This document shows, piece by piece, positions 60,021 to 64,000 of a stretch of DNA of 64,000 bases; the stretch's first letter is position 1, and every line of letters begins with the position of its first letter. The DNA is from Sodiomyces alkalinus F11 (Eukaryota; Ascomycota; Sordariomycetes; Glomerellales; Plectosphaerellaceae), in the NCBI RefSeq assembly GCF_003711515.1, contig NW_021167084.1, positions 2,273,932-2,337,931 of the forward strand, given 5' to 3'. A program made the position numbers and the translations under genes. The notes under the pieces were generated by a model, which saw only the letters and a program-made list of their open reading frames with translations, did no database searches and was not told where the DNA came from.

Positions 60021-62895
60021 ATGTTCTGGAGATTTGGCGGCTACGCCAACATTTCCCCCATCGACACCATTCTCGAGAAACCCGATTTTACCATCGAAGA
60101 CCTCCTCGACGAGGGCGAGCTCATCCAAGAACTCAAGTCACATAATGCCAAGCTCATCGACTACCTCCGCCAGGACGACGTCCTCGCAAAGCTGCTGGAA
60201 TATGTCGTCGCTCCCAAGCTAGAGCCTGTTGCATCTCCTGGGAACGATGGCGATGATCAAGATGGCCAAGAAGAGGGTAACCAGGGTAAGAGCCTCCTCC
60301 GGCCTTTTTCGCGGCCCCGTGCCTCGTCCAGGGAATCTGATGCCAGCGCCGACGAAGAGCAAGAGAGGAAGCGCAATCGGTACGCCTACATCGCTGCCGA
60401 GGTCCTATCCTCCGACACTTGGTCTATTTACGACGCTCTGCTCGAGAATGAACCTCTCATTCGCCGATTCTGGACCTTCCTCCAACAGCCCACGCCACTC
60501 GATCCTCTACAAGCCAGCTATTTCACCAAGGTCAACGAAGCCCTGTTCGACAAGAAAACGGAAGAGATGGTGAACCTTCTCAAGTCGCTGCCTGAAGCCA
60601 TTCCCCATTTAGCACGCCACGTCGAGAGTCCCATGATCATGGATCTCCTTCTCAAGATCGTCGCCTTGGACCGCACCGAAGGTGGCCAGGGCATTGTCGA
60701 GGTAAGGCCCTCTGCCCCAAACCATTTCCTTTTTCCTGTCCCTCCCTCCATCCATCTCCTTGCGCTCGGTCTCTGCAGCAAACTCATCCTAATCATTCTC
60801 GCCTTTTTTTTTTCTTACAGTGGCTTTACTCTCAAGACCTGGTCCCGACTCTCCTTGCCTTCCTCAGCCCCGAGAACAACTGGGTTGTTCAGACAGCAGC
60901 CGGTGACTTCATCAAGGCCATCATCACCATCTCAGCCAACGCATCGCAGAACGACCAACAATGTATCGGTCCCAACGAATTGACGAGGCAGCTGGTCTCC
61001 CAGCCATGCATCGAACAGCTCATCCAATTCATGCTGCATGGTGGCAATCCCTTGACCGTGGGCGTGGGTATCGTTATCGAAGTCATCAGGAAGAACAACT
61101 CGGACTATGATCCCGATGTCGGCAGCGAGGCCAATTCCGTTCCCTCCAGTCGCGACCCTATCTATCTGGGCACCCTACTTCGTCTCTTCGCCCAACATGT
61201 CCCGGATTTTGTCAACCTGATCATGCGCGCCCCCGCCCAGACGCCCAAGGCCGTGTCCACCTTCGGCAACAAGATCGAGCCGCTCGGCTTCGACCGCTTC
61301 AAGACCTGCGAGCTCATGGCCGAACTTCTGCACTGCAGCAACATGGGTTTGTTGAACGAGGTCGGCTCCGAGGAGTTGATCGCCGCCCGCGATGCTGAAC
61401 GCCATCGTCTGAGAAGAGAAGGGAGGCTTTCACCTAACCGTGGCGAGGAAGCTCATTCCACATCAGTTGACGACATGACGCTGCACATGAGCCAGTCGTC
61501 GCCCGAGGAGGGTCGGAGGTTGGAAGTCACCAATATTTCTGACGACGACGGTTTCGAGCAGGTCGAGCCCAGTCGCGAGATGAACGAAGACACCTCCCAC
61601 GAGTTTGTCAAGGCCGAGGAAGAAATCCCAGCTGCACCTGCTCCTGCTACATCGTCGTTCCTCGACAAGGACGACGGCGATTTTGTCGACGAGCCGCTGA
61701 GCTCGCCGAGGCTTCATGTCAGCGACGCCAAGATGACCGAGCAGGAATTTGAAGATGCCGATCTCATGGTCGCGCCCCTGTCGCCCACCAAACAGAAGAC
61801 CCCCAGTTCCCAAGACCCGGCTGAAATCAGGGAGCCGAAGCCGGAAGCGCCGTCGGATCTCGCAGCTAAGAACGAGAACGAGGGGACTACCCGGGAACCT
61901 ATGGACATCAAGACGGAGTCGGAGCCCGACACAAAGGCCTCTGTCCAGCCCAACGCGACCGTGGTCACGGGGAGAGTCGACGCCGCTGGTGACACAAAGT
62001 CGGAGACCAAACCGACGGAGGAGAAGGACGGCGACAAGGCGAAGGATCTGGGTTCTTCGGCTGTGAATCCCCCGTTTGTCGCGGAACCAAAGCCGGAACC
62101 AAAGCAGGAACCAAAGCCGGAACCGGAATCGGAACCCAAACGAGAACAAAGCCCTGAGGAGAAACCCGTTGCTGCAACTGAATCTAAGCCCAGCACAGAC
62201 ACCTCGATTGTTCCGCCGGCTGGGCCTGAGGTCCCAGCGCCCCTCTTTTCCGACTCTTCTGCACCCGCCGTTCAGTCGCACGAGGATGAGAAAAGTACGG
62301 ACAAGAAGACACCTACGCCGATGGCGGTCGATACCCCCGACGTCTCCCAGACGACACCAGAGGCCCCGGGCAGCAATTGGCTCCCTGTGGTCCACGAAGC
62401 TCCGAAGGCGGCAGAAGCCTCAGTGACCGCTGAGCCTTCTGCGATCTCTGGAGCCCCGAAGACACAGGAAGCCTCAGCCAGCACCGAGTCTCCTGCGGTC
62501 CCCGGAGCCCGCACAGTCCCGGAAATTCAGCCCGTCTCCCAGGGATCGGACGCTCCTCAAGTCCCTGAAGTGCCTGAAGTGCCTGAGGTTTCATTTGTTC
62601 CTGAAGCCCCCGAGGTGCCTGCCGCACCCGAGCTACCCGAGGCACCCGAGGCACCTGAGGTGCCTGAGGCGCCTGAGCCCCCTCGAATGACTTCCAAGGA
62701 TGGCGAAGATGCTGCAGTATTTTCTGGTCCTCTTCCATTGGCCCCCGAGGTACCGGAGGCACCAGATGTACCGGAAGTCCCGCATGCTCCTCCGGCTCCT
62801 CATCCTCCTCCCGCAGTGGTGGGTGATTACTTGAAGATGCAGTTTGTGGAATACAACGTAGTCCCAATTATTCTTGTACGTTCAACCGACTCGGT

Positions 62896-62937
<42 letters not shown>

Positions 62938-64000
62938 CCCGTCTCCCTTTTATTTGGCGTGGATGAGCGTGTCCTAACAATCTGATCAGTCCTTCTTCTT
63001 CGCCTACCCCTGGAACAACTTCCTGCACAATGTGGTCTATGATATCGTCCAGCAGGTGTTTAACGGGCCCATGGACAGAGGATTCAATCCGACCCTGGCA
63101 GTATCTTTGTTCGAATCGGCGGACATCACAAAGGCTATAATCGATGGGCAGCTGGCGAGCGACGAATCGCAGGCCAAGAGGAAGACACGCATGGGATACA
63201 TGGGCCACTTGACGCTGATTGCCGAAGAGGTGGTCAAATTCACGGAGCGCCACCCGCCCGAGCTGCTCTCGGAGACGGTCCTCGACCGGGTTATGGACCA
63301 GAGCTGGATCAACTACGTCGAAGGCGCGCTGGCAGAGACGAGGGAGCGGGATAATGCCATCCTCGGCGGGGTCCGGCCCGAGGTCGCTCTCGGCGGGCGC
63401 GCAGCTGCCATGCCCGGCGGGGGTGGCCTCCCGTCAGCCGGGTTCTCCGGTCTGGGCCCATCGTTTGGCGGGAGCTCTCAGGGCGGTGGTGGCTCCAGTG
63501 CGCTTGCCGAGGCGGGTCTCAACGGTGGCATGGACCTGCCGGAGAATAGCGGCAATGGCAATGGTGGGATCGGGCCTTTCGCTATCAGTGCCGGCACGTT
63601 GATGTCTGGGTTTGGCAGTTCGAGCGACGAAGATGACGACGACACGGAAGACAACGAAGAGGATGTGAACAATGAGGTGAGTAGCGCATGTCCCCTCACG
63701 TTCCTTCCTTCCCATCTTCCTGTTTTTGCCGTTTTGCCGAGCGTGGTCCGGATCAACTGACACACTATCCAGTTCCGAGCATACACCGAGCCTCTCAACA
63801 ACCAATCTTCGTCGACTTCCATGAACCCGCCGTCCATCCCTCCGCCGCCGCCGCCTCCTCCACCTCCACTGAACATCCCCCCCTCCCGTGCTCGCATGCA
63901 GCTTGCGGCGCGACTGGCGCTGCACCAGAAGAATCAGCATCATGCTAGTGGCGGCGATGCCCAGGGAGGCAACAGCGGGGGGGCCGGAGATGATAACCGG
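60021..64000 (+). CDS. SAPS-domain SIT4 phosphatase-associated protein (5' part)
   Basis: Exons 60021-60701, 60821-62875, 62990-63676 and 63773-64000 (open at the window edge); at least 1217 codons. The N-terminus MFWRFGGYANISPIDTILEK and LLDEGELIQELKSHN are the SAPS family hallmark, followed by helical repeats (EPLIRRFWTFLQQPTPLDPLQ and later DVGSEANSVPSSRDPIY). SAPS proteins (Sap155/185/190 in yeast, PP6R in animals) bind and direct the SIT4/PP6 phosphatase in cell-cycle, TOR and stress signalling. The middle of exon 2 is a long acidic, proline-rich spacer (KPEPKQEPKPEPE, then PEVPE repeats), after which FFAYPWNNFLHNVVYDIVQQ resumes the conserved fold. That spacer is a probable lineage expansion. 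The protein is truncated only by the window. Confidence 0.92.
62545..62815 (+). repeat. Degenerate PEVPE/PEAPE repeat in the SAPS spacer
   Basis: The codons CCTGAAGTGCCTGAGGT and variants repeat about every 6 to 9 bases, encoding Pro-Glu-Val/Ala units. Nucleotide-level similarity between units suggests slippage expansion within the coding sequence. Confidence 0.8.
62903..62934. repeat. (CT)16 microsatellite in a SAPS intron
   Basis: A perfect CT run on the sense strand, about 27 bases after the GTACGT donor of the 62876-62989 intron. A CTAAC branch-like sequence and the CAG acceptor follow. Confidence 0.95.

Overview
The window is nuclear DNA of a filamentous ascomycete (Pezizomycotina, most likely a Sordariomycete). 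Genes have short GT-AG introns and GC-rich coding sequence. One gene is the ccg-9 type trehalose synthase, another is a Zn2Cys6 regulator, and an AT-rich block carries the signature of repeat-induced point mutation (RIP). Coordinates below are spliced models built by eye from splice consensus and reading-frame continuity; no transcript data or database search was available.

Layout. 1-6 kb: no convincing gene. 6.0-10.8 kb: a SET-domain methyltransferase and a five-exon trehalose synthase (ccg-9), both on the minus strand. 13.6-17.2 kb: a secreted GDSL esterase (+) converging on an anion:cation symporter family MFS permease (-). 18.9-27.6 kb: a very large minus-strand NRPS-like gene (three exons, about 2813 aa) in which all three carrier domains, the E-like domain, both C domains and the A domain lack key catalytic residues. 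28,981-37,260: an 8.3 kb RIP-mutated DNA element bounded by 32-bp terminal inverted repeats and a 5-bp target duplication. 39.9-41.3 kb: an alpha/beta hydrolase. 42.5-43.3 kb: a low-complexity protein gene with an in-frame TGA. 43.8-46.3 kb: a G-patch/GCFC splicing factor (TFIP11/Ntr1 type).

46.7-57.5 kb looks like a compact catabolic cluster: a TauD/TfdA dioxygenase, a fungal cyclase/hydrolase, an EthD-domain protein (apparently without an ATG start), a TRI12-type MFS transporter, an HpcH/HpaI aldolase and a Zn2Cys6 transcription factor. The genes sit as two divergent pairs plus convergent partners. A plausible reading is uptake or efflux, oxidation, hydrolysis and retro-aldol cleavage of an organic acid or aromatic-derived substrate under a local regulator. 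60.0 kb to the end: the 5' part of a SAPS-domain (SIT4 phosphatase-associated) protein, cut off by the window edge.

The strongest oddities are the fully degenerate but open NRPS, the bounded RIP-dead transposon 1.4 kb upstream of it, the EthD start codon that reads ATA, and a 9-bp motif (TACGGAGTA) scattered through the intergenic DNA.
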